30,529 nt of DNA from an uncultured Eubacteriales bacterium (GCA_958414825.1 CATYXQ010000020.1:1-30529); one strand, 5' to 3'; positions 23,511 to 30,529 are shown, counted from the first letter of the stretch. The notes: generated by a model not told the origin, from the letters alone. Made by a program: numbers and translations.

Positions 23511-24787
23511 TCCATCTCCTCCAGCCGAACGGTCGCGCTGCGCGCATGTCCGTCCAGTCCCTCCTCCGCGGCAAAGCGCGCCACGTCGCGCGCAACCGCG
23601 GTGAAAGCCTCTTTAGAAAAATACGTATACTGCGATTTTTTGATAAAATCATCCACCGAAAGCGGACTCGAAAAACGCGCCGTACCCGAAGTCGGAAGCG
23701 TGTGATTCGGTCCGGCAAGATAATCGCCGAGCGCCTCCGGGCAGTTTCTGCCCATAAAAATCGACCCCGCATGTTTTACTGCCGCCAAATAATCAAACGG
23801 ATTGTCCACCATAAGTTCAAGATGTTCAGGCGCGATCTCGTTGGCAATGTCCACCGCGCGCATCAGATCGTCGGCTACGATGATTTTGCCGTTGTTGTCA
23901 ATCGACACACGGGCAATCTCGGCTCGCGGCAAAAGTGCAAGCTGCCGCTCAAGCTCGGCGGAAACCGCGTTTGCCAGTTCCATGCTGTCCGTGACCAGAA
24001 CCGCGCTCGCCAGTCTGTCGTGCTCGGCCTGCGAAAGCAGATCTGCCGCGACATGCGCGGGATTCGATTTTCCGTCCGCAACCACCAAAATTTCCGACGG
24101 ACCCGCGATCATATCAATCGACACCCTGCCGAACACCTGCCGCTTGGCCTCGGCCACAAACGCGTTTCCCGGACCGACGATTTTATCCACCTGCGGAACG
24201 CTCTCCGTTCCATAAGCCAGCGCGGCTATTGCCTGCGCCCCGCCTACGCGGAATACCCTGTCCACGCCGGCAATCCTGGCCGCCGCAAGGATTGCGGGAT
24301 TGACCTTGCCGCCGTTTGAGGGAGGCGTAACCATGACCAGCATACCGCAGCCTGCAATTTTTGCGGGAATGCTGTCCATCAGCACCGTGGAGGGATAGGC
24401 CGCCGTGCCGCCCGGCACATACAGTCCCACACGCTCAATCGGCGTAATCCGCTGTCCCATAACCACGCCGTCCCGCTCACAGGAAATCAAGCTTTCGCGC
24501 ACCTGTTTCTGATGAAACGCGCGGATATTGTCCGCCGCGCGTTCCATCACGCGAACTAATTCCGGCGAAACTTCGGCGACCGCAGCCTCGATCTCGGCAC
24601 TGGTCACTTCAAGCGCGGACAAGCGAACGCCGTCAAATTTCTCGCAGTAGCGATAAAGCGCCGCATCCCCGTTTGTCCGTACATCGGCTAAAATATCCGA
24701 AACAATGTCCTCAACATCGACCGCAGACTGCGCACGGGCAAACAGCGCACGGTTGTTCACCTCGCCGTATTTGTAGATTTTAATCAT
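23507..24787 (-). CDS. hisD: Histidinol dehydrogenase
   Basis: A 426-residue zinc enzyme for the last two oxidations, histidinol to histidine with NAD. Signature segments: VGLYVPGGTAAYPSTVLM, VGGAQAIAALAYGT, DMIAGPSEILVVAD, LSQAEHDRLASA (zinc and catalytic His), and CPEALGDYLAGPNHTLPT followed by SGTARF. Overlaps with hisG and hisC are 4 bases each. Confidence 0.98.
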   Translation of the reverse strand: MIKIYKYGEVNNRALFARAQSAVDVEDIVSDILADVRTNGDAALYRYCEKFDGVRLSALEVTSAEIEAAVAEVSPELVRVMERAADNIRAFHQKQVRESLISCERDGVVMGQRITPIERVGLYVPGGTAAYPSTVLMDSIPAKIAGCGMLVMVTPPSNGGKVNPAILAAARIAGVDRVFRVGGAQAIAALAYGTESVPQVDKIVGPGNAFVAEAKRQVFGRVSIDMIAGPSEILVVADGKSNPAHVAADLLSQAEHDRLASAVLVTDSMELANAVSAELERQLALLPRAEIARVSIDNNGKIIVADDLMRAVDIANEIAPEHLELMVDNPFDYLAAVKHAGSIFMGRNCPEALGDYLAGPNHTLPTSGTARFSSPLSVDDFIKKSQYTYFSKEAFTAVARDVARFAAEEGLDGHARSATVRLEEME

Positions 24788-25422
24788 ATTGCACCCGCCT
24801 TTATGCCGCCGAGCGCGGCGGCGATCTTTGTAATTTTTTCGCTCTTAAACTGAAAGCTCGCCTGATTGGCGATCAGACGCGCGCTGATTGGAACAATCGT
24901 TTCGATCGGCTGCAAATTGTTTTCCCGCAGCGTTGCGCCTGTTTCCACAATATCCACAATCACATCCGAAAGTCCGAGAATCGGCGCAAGTTCGATCGAA
25001 CCGTTCAAATGGATGATGTCGATGTCCCGGCATTTTTCCGCATAATAGCGCTGCGCAATCGCCGAAAACTTGGTGGCTACCCGAAGCGTCCGTTCGGGAT
25101 CGTCGCAGAAATCCGTTTTTGCCGCGACCGCCATCCGGCACTGCCCCATACCGAGATCCAAAAGCTCATATACACGCGGCGCATACTCAAGCAAAATGTC
25201 CTTGCCGCAAACGCCGATATCCGCCGCGCCGCGTTCGACATAAATGGCAACGTCCGAAGGCTTTACCCAGAAAAAACGAATGCCCGCCGCCGAATTTTCA
25301 AAAATCAGCTTCCGGTTATTTTCACGAATGGCCGGGCAGTCATACCCCGCCGCTTCAAACGCGGCATACGCCTTTTCACCGAGCCGCCCCTTGGGCAGCG
25401 CAATATTAATCCAGGTGCTCAA
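24784..25422 (-). CDS. hisG: ATP phosphoribosyltransferase, short form catalytic subunit
   Basis: A 212-residue short-form HisG that starts the pathway by joining ATP and PRPP. Landmarks are IALPKGRLGEKAYAAFEAAG, the ERGAADIGVCGKDILLE segment, and the PRPP loop ADVIVDIVETGATLRENNL-like DVIVDIVETGATLRENNL. The short form lacks the C-terminal ACT-like histidine-binding domain and needs HisZ, whose gene overlaps it upstream by 17 bases. Feedback inhibition by histidine would act through HisZ. Confidence 0.97.
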   Translation of the reverse strand: MSTWINIALPKGRLGEKAYAAFEAAGYDCPAIRENNRKLIFENSAAGIRFFWVKPSDVAIYVERGAADIGVCGKDILLEYAPRVYELLDLGMGQCRMAVAAKTDFCDDPERTLRVATKFSAIAQRYYAEKCRDIDIIHLNGSIELAPILGLSDVIVDIVETGATLRENNLQPIETIVPISARLIANQASFQFKSEKITKIAAALGGIKAGAI

Positions 25423-26524
25423 CGTTTTGCGTCCTCCCTCCCGAAAGTCTGATCAGTCTGCGGTAACGTAATCCCTCCGGAACCGTGCGCGCCGCAAACA
25501 CTTTTCCCGCATCGGAAAGCCGTCTCACGGCCTCAAGCACCGCTGAGGCGCTGTCCTCCTCCGTGTACAGCAGCAGCGTATCCACGTCATAAGCCGGACG
25601 CTCGCCGCCTAGCCGTTCGATCTGGTCCAAATACACGGCAAAGCCGATGGCGCCCGCCTTTTTACCGAGGCGCTGCATGAGACGGTCATAGCGGCCGCCC
25701 GAAAGCACGCTTGCCGGAACGCCGTCCACAATGCCGCGGAAAACAAGCCCGCTGTAATAGTCCATATTGTTCGCCACCGAAAAATCAAGACGCACATGCC
25801 CGCAAAGTCCCTCAGCCTCAAGCGCACCGCAAACCGCACGCATCTCAAGCAGCGCCGCGTTCGACATAGTATCCGTACAAAGCGGTTCCAATTCTGCAAA
25901 CGCATCTGCCGGTTTCCCGTAAATCTGCGCAAGCGCGCAGAGCCGTTCGCACACCGCCTCATTGCCGTCCGCATCGAAAAACACTTCCCGAATGCCGTGC
26001 GCATTACGTTCTCCGAGACAAGCAAGCGCCCGCTCGCACGCACCGGCGTTCAGTCCGCTCTCTGCAAGAAGACCGGCCGCAATCCCGGTATGCGACAGCG
26101 CCAGCACAAAGCCGTCCGAAATCACCGAAAGGCTGCGCAGCGCAAGCGAGACAACCTCGCATTCGCTGTATAAATCAATGTCCCCGATACATTCAAGCCC
26201 CGACTGCATAATTTCCCGGAACGTATGCGTCCCGTCCGAAACGCGGTACACATTTTCGTTATAATACAGTTTTTGCGTGGCGCCCTGAAGCGCCGGCGCA
26301 TTTTTCACAATCGAAAGCGTCACATCAGGTTTCAGCGCCATCAGGCGTCCGTTTGTATCATTAAACGTAATTACCCGGTCGCTGATAAGAAAATCCTTGT
26401 TGCGCACGTAAAAATCGTATTCCTCAAATTTGCTCATCTTGAACTGGGAATACCCGTATTTTTTATACAGCGCGCGCAGGCGGAACACGACTGCCTCCTC
26501 GTATTTGAGGACTGTTTCAAGCAT
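25406..26524 (-). CDS. hisZ: ATP phosphoribosyltransferase regulatory subunit
   Basis: A 372-residue HisRS-like paralogue that activates short-form HisG and carries the histidine sensing site. It has the class II synthetase-like core (KMSKFEEYDFYVRNKDFLIS, the LKPDVTLSIVKNA segment, the REIMQSGLECIG motif 2-like region and YYSGLVFRGIVDGVP), with no anticodon-binding domain. ATG 26524 begins MLETVLKYEEAVVFRLR and overlaps the stop of the regulator gene (ATGCTTGA). A longer in-frame extension lies within the regulator gene and is not supported. Confidence 0.95.
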   Translation of the reverse strand: MLETVLKYEEAVVFRLRALYKKYGYSQFKMSKFEEYDFYVRNKDFLISDRVITFNDTNGRLMALKPDVTLSIVKNAPALQGATQKLYYNENVYRVSDGTHTFREIMQSGLECIGDIDLYSECEVVSLALRSLSVISDGFVLALSHTGIAAGLLAESGLNAGACERALACLGERNAHGIREVFFDADGNEAVCERLCALAQIYGKPADAFAELEPLCTDTMSNAALLEMRAVCGALEAEGLCGHVRLDFSVANNMDYYSGLVFRGIVDGVPASVLSGGRYDRLMQRLGKKAGAIGFAVYLDQIERLGGERPAYDVDTLLLYTEEDSASAVLEAVRRLSDAGKVFAARTVPEGLRYRRLIRLSGGRTQNVEHLD

Positions 26525-26822
26525 GATCCGAATCCTCCCCGCCCCGCATACGGTCAAGCGCCAATCGATAGCCGCCGCTGCCATAATTCAGACATTTGTT
26601 GACGCGGCTGATTGTCGCCGTGCTTGCGCCGGTCTCTTTTGAAACCTCACTGTACACGCGCCCCGCATCCAGCATACGCGCCACATCAAAACGCTGCGAT
26701 ATTTCCAAAATCTCATTAATCGTACAGGCATCCTCGAAAAAGTGATAGCATTCCTCTACTGTACGGAGCGTAAGAATCGCCCGAAACAGGACGTCTACCG
26801 TTTCGCTGTGCAGCTTATCCAT
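26517..26822 (-). CDS. YerC/TrpR-related transcriptional regulator (probable histidine-operon repressor)
   Basis: A 101-residue all-helical protein of the YerC/YecD TrpR-like family. The central part FFEDACTINEILEISQRFDV, then ARMLDAGRVYSEVSKETGASTATISRVNKCL is a clear TrpR-type helix-turn-helix (about residues 40-80). E. coli TrpR binds tryptophan; relatives linked to his genes are thought to sense histidine and are sometimes called HisR. It is the first gene of the his operon and overlaps hisZ by 8 bases, so it would control its own synthesis through the operator at 26865-26880. ATG 26822 is chosen because AGGCAGG lies 7 bases upstream; a TTG two codons earlier is too close to that site. 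Histidine as the co-repressor is inference from context. Confidence 0.88.
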   Translation of the reverse strand: MDKLHSETVDVLFRAILTLRTVEECYHFFEDACTINEILEISQRFDVARMLDAGRVYSEVSKETGASTATISRVNKCLNYGSGGYRLALDRMRGGEDSDHA

Positions 26823-26855
26823 ACCCAAACCTGCCTTTCGGAATTTTACTTTATT

Positions 26856-26884
26856 ATTGTAGCGCTTTAACTTGCTAAAGTCAA
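26856..26884 (-). promoter_or_regulatory. his operon promoter with operator-like inverted repeat in its spacer
   Basis: On the minus strand TTGACT (26879-26884), 17 bases, then TACAAT (26856-26861). The spacer region carries the inverted repeat CTTTA-6-TAAAG (26865-26880), which also covers the edge of the -35 box. Transcription would start near 26849, leaving only about 27 bases before the regulator ATG, too short for a T-box or a His-leader attenuator. Confidence 0.7.
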
Positions 26885-27015
26885 TGGGTATGGCAAAATT
26901 TTTTCAGAGATTTTTTTGACCGTATCGGCGTTCAAAAAAAGCGCCAACGCCGCATACATCAAAACATGAAAAGTATGCCTTTGTTCTGCACCTTTTTCGG
27001 CATACGGCATATATT

Positions 27016-27106
27016 AAGAATGGGCGGCAAACTATTCCTCCACTTTGCCCGCGAGTGTCTTTTTTCCGCCCGGGAGAGCCGATTTTCATCGGCTCTCCTA
27101 TATTTT
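27016..27106 (+). ncRNA. Candidate small RNA ending at an orphan terminator
   Basis: A strong terminator hairpin (GGAGAGCCGAT at 27073-27083 with 27088-27098, loop TTTC, then TATATTTTTT) stands on the plus strand with no plus-strand gene before it. Just upstream, GCGGCAAA (27024-27031) pairs with 27044-27052 with one bulge, leaving a loop with CCTCC (27037-27041), complementary to a Shine-Dalgarno core. A TATATT (27010-27015) could be a -10 box, but I see no good -35. Alternative pairing of GGGCGG (27022-27027) with CCGCCC (27066-27071) is possible. The terminator is solid; the RNA is a guess. Confidence 0.3.
27073..27106 (+). terminator. Orphan plus-strand terminator
   Basis: An 11-base-pair perfect stem with a four-base loop, followed by a T-rich tail only in the plus direction. 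It may end the candidate small RNA or shield ppa from upstream transcription. Confidence 0.75.
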
Positions 27107-27231
27107 TTCTGCCCAAGCGCGGTTTTGACCGAAAAAATTCATATGTAACTGCGGATATGCCCCATCCGAACCGTCATTTTCTCTTCTTTTTTATGAATAT
27201 TCTATAGACTTCAGCTTTTTTTGAAATAAGA

Positions 27232-27261
27232 TTGAAAAAACGCCCCATACTATGGTAAAAT
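27232..27261 (+). promoter_or_regulatory. Promoter of ppa-hom
   Basis: TTGAAA (27232-27237), 18 bases, then TAAAAT (27256-27261), about 35 bases upstream of the ppa ATG. An overlapping TATACT could serve as an alternative -10. Confidence 0.6.
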
Positions 27262-27295
27262 ATACTGACAGGGTTTTAGAAAGGCAGGAATCCGC

Positions 27296-27829
27296 ATGAG
27301 CAATATCTGGCACGATATGAATCCCAAGCGCATCACGCCGACCGATTTTGAATGCGTAATCGAAATCACCAAGGGTTCAAAGAAAAAATATGAACTGGAT
27401 AAGGAATGCGGACTGCTCCGTTTGGATCGTATTCTGTACACGTCGACGCATTATCCGGCAAACTACGGATTTATTCCGCGCACCTACGGCGACGACAACG
27501 ACCCGCTCGACGTGCTTGTGCTGTGCAGCGAATCCATCGAGCCGATGACGCTTGTCCATTGCTATCCGATCGGCGTAATTTCCATGATCGACAACGACCG
27601 CAACGATGAAAAAATCATTGCGATTCCATTCAACGATCCAACCTACAACCAATACCGGAGCATCTCCGAACTTCCCACGCACATATTCGATGAAATGCGC
27701 CATTTCTTCAGCGTTTACAAAGCGCTTGAAAACAAGGAAACCGCAGTTAATGAGGTCAGCGGCCCCGATGAAGCCATCCGCATTATTTCAGAGGCAATTT
27801 CCCGGTATATCGACGAATTTTGCAAATAA
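27296..27829 (+). CDS. ppa: Inorganic pyrophosphatase (family I)
   Basis: A 177-residue soluble pyrophosphatase that splits PPi released by biosynthetic reactions (for example the HisG, HisE and PyrG-linked nucleotide steps). The family I signature DNDPLD appears in RTYGDDNDPLDVLVL, with IEITKGSKKKYELDKECG and HYPANYGFIP before it and the metal-binding IDNDRNDEKIIAIP after it. The site AGGCAGGA precedes the ATG. It is read divergently from the his operon and 41 bases ahead of hom, probably as one transcript. Confidence 0.96.
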   Translation: MSNIWHDMNPKRITPTDFECVIEITKGSKKKYELDKECGLLRLDRILYTSTHYPANYGFIPRTYGDDNDPLDVLVLCSESIEPMTLVHCYPIGVISMIDNDRNDEKIIAIPFNDPTYNQYRSISELPTHIFDEMRHFFSVYKALENKETAVNEVSGPDEAIRIISEAISRYIDEFCK

Positions 27830-27870
27830 GCGCTTCTGCGCTTTTAATAAATAAACATAAGGACGAAAAA

Positions 27871-29055
27871 ATGACAAACATTGCGATACTTGGACTCGGT
27901 GTCGTTGGCATGGGCACCGCCGATCTTCTGGAAAAAAACAAAAATTTAATCTCCGGACGGCTCGGAGATGAGATTCACATCAAGTATATCCTCGACCTGC
28001 GCGATTTCCCGGATACCCCCTATGCAGACAGAATCGTACATGACTTTGAATGCATTCGCCGCGATCCGGAAATCAAATTGGTTGCCGAAATGATGGGGGG
28101 CGCGCATCCCGCTTATGATTTCACCAAAGCCTGCCTCGAAGCCGGAAAGAGCGTTGTAACCTCTAATAAAGAAGTCGTGGCAACGTTCGGCGCGGAACTG
28201 CTCGCCACAGCTCGCAAATACGGCGTGACCTATGCCTTTGAAGCCAGTGTCGGAGGCGGCATCCCGATTATCCGGCCCCTCTCAAAAGACTTTGTCTCAA
28301 ATGAAATTTCGGCAATCAGCGGCATCCTCAACGGAACAACCAACTATATTCTGACCGAAATGCTCGAAAAGAACAAGAGCTACGGCGACGCGCTGACGGA
28401 AGCACAGGCAAAAGGCTTTGCCGAAAAAGACCCGACAGCCGATGTGGACGGCATTGACACCTGCCGCAAAATCTGCATCCTTACCGCAATGGCAACCGGC
28501 ATTTTACCGGATGCAAACCATGTAAAAACCGTTGGCATCCGAAACATCGACGAAGCAGACGTTAAACTGCTTGCGCACACCGGCGCATCCGTCAAGCTGC
28601 TCGGCCGCATGACGGTATCCGACGGCAAGCCCTGCTGCATTGTCGCCCCGTTCGCAGTGTTTGCGCAAAATCCGCTCGCACACGTCAGCGGCGTATTCAA
28701 CGGAATTATCGTACACGGCGAAACACTCGGCGACACCATGTTTTACGGTCAGGGCGCGGGCGCCGAGCCGACGGCGAGCGCGGTATGCAACGATATTGTT
28801 TCTATTCTCCGGGACGGTGTAGACAGCTTTGCGCCGGTCTTTACGCCGGCTGATCAAAGCAGCATACACTCCTCCGAGGCATTTCGCTGCCGTCGGTATA
28901 TCCGCACGGACAAAAATATCTCGGAAGTCATTCGGCGTTTCGGTCCGGTTCAAACACTGGACGGCGCGTTTATTACGGAGCGCGCATTTTCAGAAAAAGA
29001 ATTCAACGCCCTCTCCGCGGACTTTGAACCAAAATCCACGCTCCGCGTATTCTGA
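27871..29055 (+). CDS. hom: Homoserine dehydrogenase with shortened C-terminal region
   Basis: A 394-residue enzyme that reduces aspartate semialdehyde to homoserine, the branch point to methionine and threonine. The Rossmann motif is ILGLGVVGMGTADLL (6-20); VTSNKEVVA carries Lys100; GILNGTTNYILTEM and AEKDPTADVDGIDT mark the substrate site. After residue about 325 the usual ACT domain of about 80 residues is replaced by about 70, opening with a CRRYIRTD strand but without a normal ACT core, so full-length Gram-positive enzymes (about 430) are longer. ATG 27871 follows AAGGACG. A strong terminator lies after it, and a small ACT-like gene next. The homoserine would feed the metA product in this window. 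Confidence 0.95.
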   Translation: MTNIAILGLGVVGMGTADLLEKNKNLISGRLGDEIHIKYILDLRDFPDTPYADRIVHDFECIRRDPEIKLVAEMMGGAHPAYDFTKACLEAGKSVVTSNKEVVATFGAELLATARKYGVTYAFEASVGGGIPIIRPLSKDFVSNEISAISGILNGTTNYILTEMLEKNKSYGDALTEAQAKGFAEKDPTADVDGIDTCRKICILTAMATGILPDANHVKTVGIRNIDEADVKLLAHTGASVKLLGRMTVSDGKPCCIVAPFAVFAQNPLAHVSGVFNGIIVHGETLGDTMFYGQGAGAEPTASAVCNDIVSILRDGVDSFAPVFTPADQSSIHSSEAFRCRRYIRTDKNISEVIRRFGPVQTLDGAFITERAFSEKEFNALSADFEPKSTLRVF

Positions 29056-29094
29056 TAGTGGGCTGAAATACGGAAATCCTACCGCGAAAAGCGC

Positions 29095-29129
29095 GGGTCG
29101 GGCGCAAGTATGCCGCCCGACCCTTTTTT
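29095..29129 (+). terminator. Terminator between hom and the ACT-like gene
   Basis: GGGTCGGGCG (29095-29104) pairs perfectly with CGCCCGACCC (29114-29123), followed by six T. It should end most ppa-hom transcripts; the next gene begins only 33 bases later with no clear promoter of its own. Confidence 0.85.
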
Positions 29130-29161
29130 CTTCCGTTTGCCCGCAATACGGAGAATTGTTT

Positions 29162-29554
29162 ATGTATCTAACCGACATACGCGGATTTTCCTCGAAATCC
29201 GACATCTGTTTATATCTTTTCACACGCGCCGAGATGCCCTCCGTGCTCGGACGCATTTTAGAAGCAAACGGCCGCCTGGAGGCGCTTTCACTCGCCGGCG
29301 ACTGTCTGATTGTGGGCACCACATGCGAACTGGAAACCGAGCGAAAGCGAATATTTGCAAAAATCACCGTACACGGCATGGGCATTCTCGGTGACAAGGG
29401 CATTTCACGCCACTTCGCGCAGTTTTGCAGACTTTATTCGGTCAATCCGTTTTTGACCGCTTTTTCCGACATGGGAATTTCCTTTTTCGTGCCGGAAGCG
29501 GAACGGATACGCACCTTAGACGCCCTCTGCGAATACTTTCCGATGTGGGCATAG
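29162..29554 (+). CDS. Small ACT-like protein resembling the regulatory tail of aspartate kinase
   Basis: This 130-residue protein has no catalytic domain that I can see. Its second half, KITVHGMGILGDKGISRHFA (about residues 68-87), then a strand ending in DMGISFFVPEAERIRTLDAL, has the spacing of an aspartate kinase ACT domain (VxVxGxGM, Gly at a turn, a helix, then ISxxVPxxxxxxAxxAL). The first half (about 14-66) could be a diverged first ACT repeat (FTRAEMPSVLGRILEANGR). ACT domains bind amino acids and control linked enzymes. GGAG lies 9 bases before the ATG. The neighbour hom lacks a normal ACT domain, so a role as a separate regulatory subunit is attractive but unproven. Its last 121 bases overlap the convergent symporter gene. 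Confidence 0.7.
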   Translation: MYLTDIRGFSSKSDICLYLFTRAEMPSVLGRILEANGRLEALSLAGDCLIVGTTCELETERKRIFAKITVHGMGILGDKGISRHFAQFCRLYSVNPFLTAFSDMGISFFVPEAERIRTLDALCEYFPMWA

Positions 29555-30529
29555 AACCGTTTATGCTCGGTAATCACTTTTTTTGAACATATCAGCACGG
29601 CGGCCGTGTTCAGAAGCATCATCACACAAAGCAAAAAGTCCGAAACCGTCCATACAGCCGCAGGCGCGGCTACAGCGCCGATAAACAGCGACAGGCAGTA
29701 AAAAATCAAATACGCTTTTTTTGCTGCAGCGGAATCCGTAAAATACACAAGACTCTGCACACCGTAGTATCCGAAAGAAACGATGGTCGCAAATGCAAAC
29801 AGGAATACAAATACGCTGAGGATTCCGCCCGCCGCCGCGCCGAAAAAGCGCTCAAAAGCGCGGGCACAGATCAAAACGCCCCCGCCTCCGATTTTAGAGA
29901 GATCGCTGCCGAGCGTCAGCAAAATCACAAAGGCCGTCAGCGTACACATTAAAATTGTATCGCAAAAAACCTCAAATATGCCGAACAGTCCCTGCCTTGC
30001 AGGGACTGTTTCCTTTGAGGAAACATGCGACATGGTAGCCGTGCCGCATCCCGCTTCATTGGAAAACAAACCTTTGACGATTCCCTGCCGGAGCGCCGGA
30101 GAAAGCAAAAAGCCAAGCAAACCAAAGGCGCCGGCAGCCGGGCGGAAAGCATCCCGCACAATCTGCGAAAGTATAGAAGGGATACTTGCGACGTTTGCCG
30201 ATAGAATCAGCAAAGCTGCGAAACAATATCCCACGCTCATCACGGGAACAATATAGGCCGACAGAGAAAATACATTTACCCGAAAAAAGAACACCATGGC
30301 CGCTAAAAGAGAAACCACGATTCCCACCGCAACCGGCGGAATTGAAAAGCCTGATTGCGCCGCCTCCGAAATCGCGCTGCTCTGAATCACACCGCCCATC
30401 GCCGCGCTGTCGAAAATCAAAAGCGCGGCAAACAAAGCCGCCGCAACTTTTCCAAACGCTTCTTTTATATAATAGGGGGCGCCGCCGAAAAATCCTTTTT
30501 CCCCGGATTTGCGCGTCGCCATCGCAAGG
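29434..30529 (-). CDS. AGCS-family sodium:alanine/glycine symporter (partial, N-terminus beyond the window)
   Basis: The visible part (363 codons with stop, plus two more at the edge) is the C-terminal four fifths of an AGCS-family symporter that takes up alanine or glycine with sodium. It shows FFGGAPYYIKEAFGK, the central FSNEAGCGTATMSHVSSKET signature, and about eight membrane helices. The family's first 90 or so residues are missing, and the frame is open to the window edge, so the ATG at 30522 is an internal Met. The C-terminus carries about 38 polar residues beyond the last helix that lie in the overlap with the ACT-like gene. That tail looks like run-on sequence. Confidence 0.92.
   Translation of the reverse strand, partial: LAMATRKSGEKGFFGGAPYYIKEAFGKVAAALFAALLIFDSAAMGGVIQSSAISEAAQSGFSIPPVAVGIVVSLLAAMVFFFRVNVFSLSAYIVPVMSVGYCFAALLILSANVASIPSILSQIVRDAFRPAAGAFGLLGFLLSPALRQGIVKGLFSNEAGCGTATMSHVSSKETVPARQGLFGIFEVFCDTILMCTLTAFVILLTLGSDLSKIGGGGVLICARAFERFFGAAAGGILSVFVFLFAFATIVSFGYYGVQSLVYFTDSAAAKKAYLIFYCLSLFIGAVAAPAAVWTVSDFLLCVMMLLNTAAVLICSKKVITEHKRFYAHIGKYSQRASKVRIRSASGTKKEIPMSEKAVKNGLTE

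Larger units (their letters stand above)
26823..27295. other. Divergent intergenic region between the his operon and ppa
   Basis: About 470 bases containing the his promoter/operator (26856-26884), a plus-strand hairpin terminator with a candidate small RNA before it (27016-27106), and the ppa promoter (27232-27261). Short reading frames on both strands have no convincing start sites or recognisable products. Confidence 0.6.

Noticed and set aside
26823..26855. His-rich leader peptide or T-box before the his operon
   Set aside because: The predicted leader is about 27 bases, too short for either, and contains no His codon run.
26904..27148. Short open frames in the his-ppa gap
   Set aside because: They have low-complexity, Cys- and Phe-rich translations with no start signals; the DNA there is better explained by hairpins and a promoter.

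Overview
The window reads as chromosomal core-metabolism DNA from a spore-forming member of the Clostridia (Bacillota). The evidence is SpoVS, an AbrB/SpoVT-type switch protein, the rny-ymdB-spoVS gene order, the short HisG plus HisZ arrangement, a separate AICAR transformylase plus PurO-type cyclohydrolase, and AGGAGG-type ribosome binding sites with TTGACA/TATAAT-like promoters. Base composition looks moderate. I see no rRNA, tRNA, CRISPR array, insertion sequence, prophage or integrase.

Layout. Positions 1-3387 (minus strand) carry a MazF-type toxin without a visible antitoxin, CTP synthase (pyrG) and a pyridoxal kinase-like protein. Positions 3738-7252 (plus) carry RNase Y, the YmdB phosphodiesterase, SpoVS and a small AbrB-family regulator. 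Positions 7505-11436 (minus) carry an M29 aminopeptidase and a two-component system: a membrane sensor kinase and a response regulator with a winged-helix and partial BTAD-like output. After a folded-looking leader, 11810-16175 (plus) carry a CmpB-like membrane protein, a CrtO-like acyltransferase, a PAP2 phosphatase, and the methionine genes metY and metA.

Positions 16255-26884 are all on the minus strand and form the centre of the window. In transcription order they are a TrpR-related regulator (yerC/hisR), hisZ, G, D, C, B, H, A, F, IE and a PHP-type histidinol phosphatase, which is a complete histidine pathway with nearly every gene overlapping the next. The operon promoter has an inverted repeat inside its -35/-10 spacer, a natural operator for the regulator. 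With no terminator between, a second promoter, a ZTP (pfl) riboswitch with an overlapping terminator, a PurO-type IMP cyclohydrolase and a stand-alone AICAR transformylase follow. HisH/HisF release AICAR (ZMP), the riboswitch family senses ZMP/ZTP, and the two downstream enzymes convert ZMP to IMP. The layout therefore joins histidine synthesis to recycling of its purine by-product. This is the most interesting system I see here.

Positions 27016-29554 (plus) hold a possible small RNA, inorganic pyrophosphatase, homoserine dehydrogenase with a shortened C-terminal region, and a small protein resembling the ACT-type regulatory tail of aspartate kinase. The last gene overlaps, tail to tail, an AGCS-family sodium/amino acid symporter that runs off the right edge.
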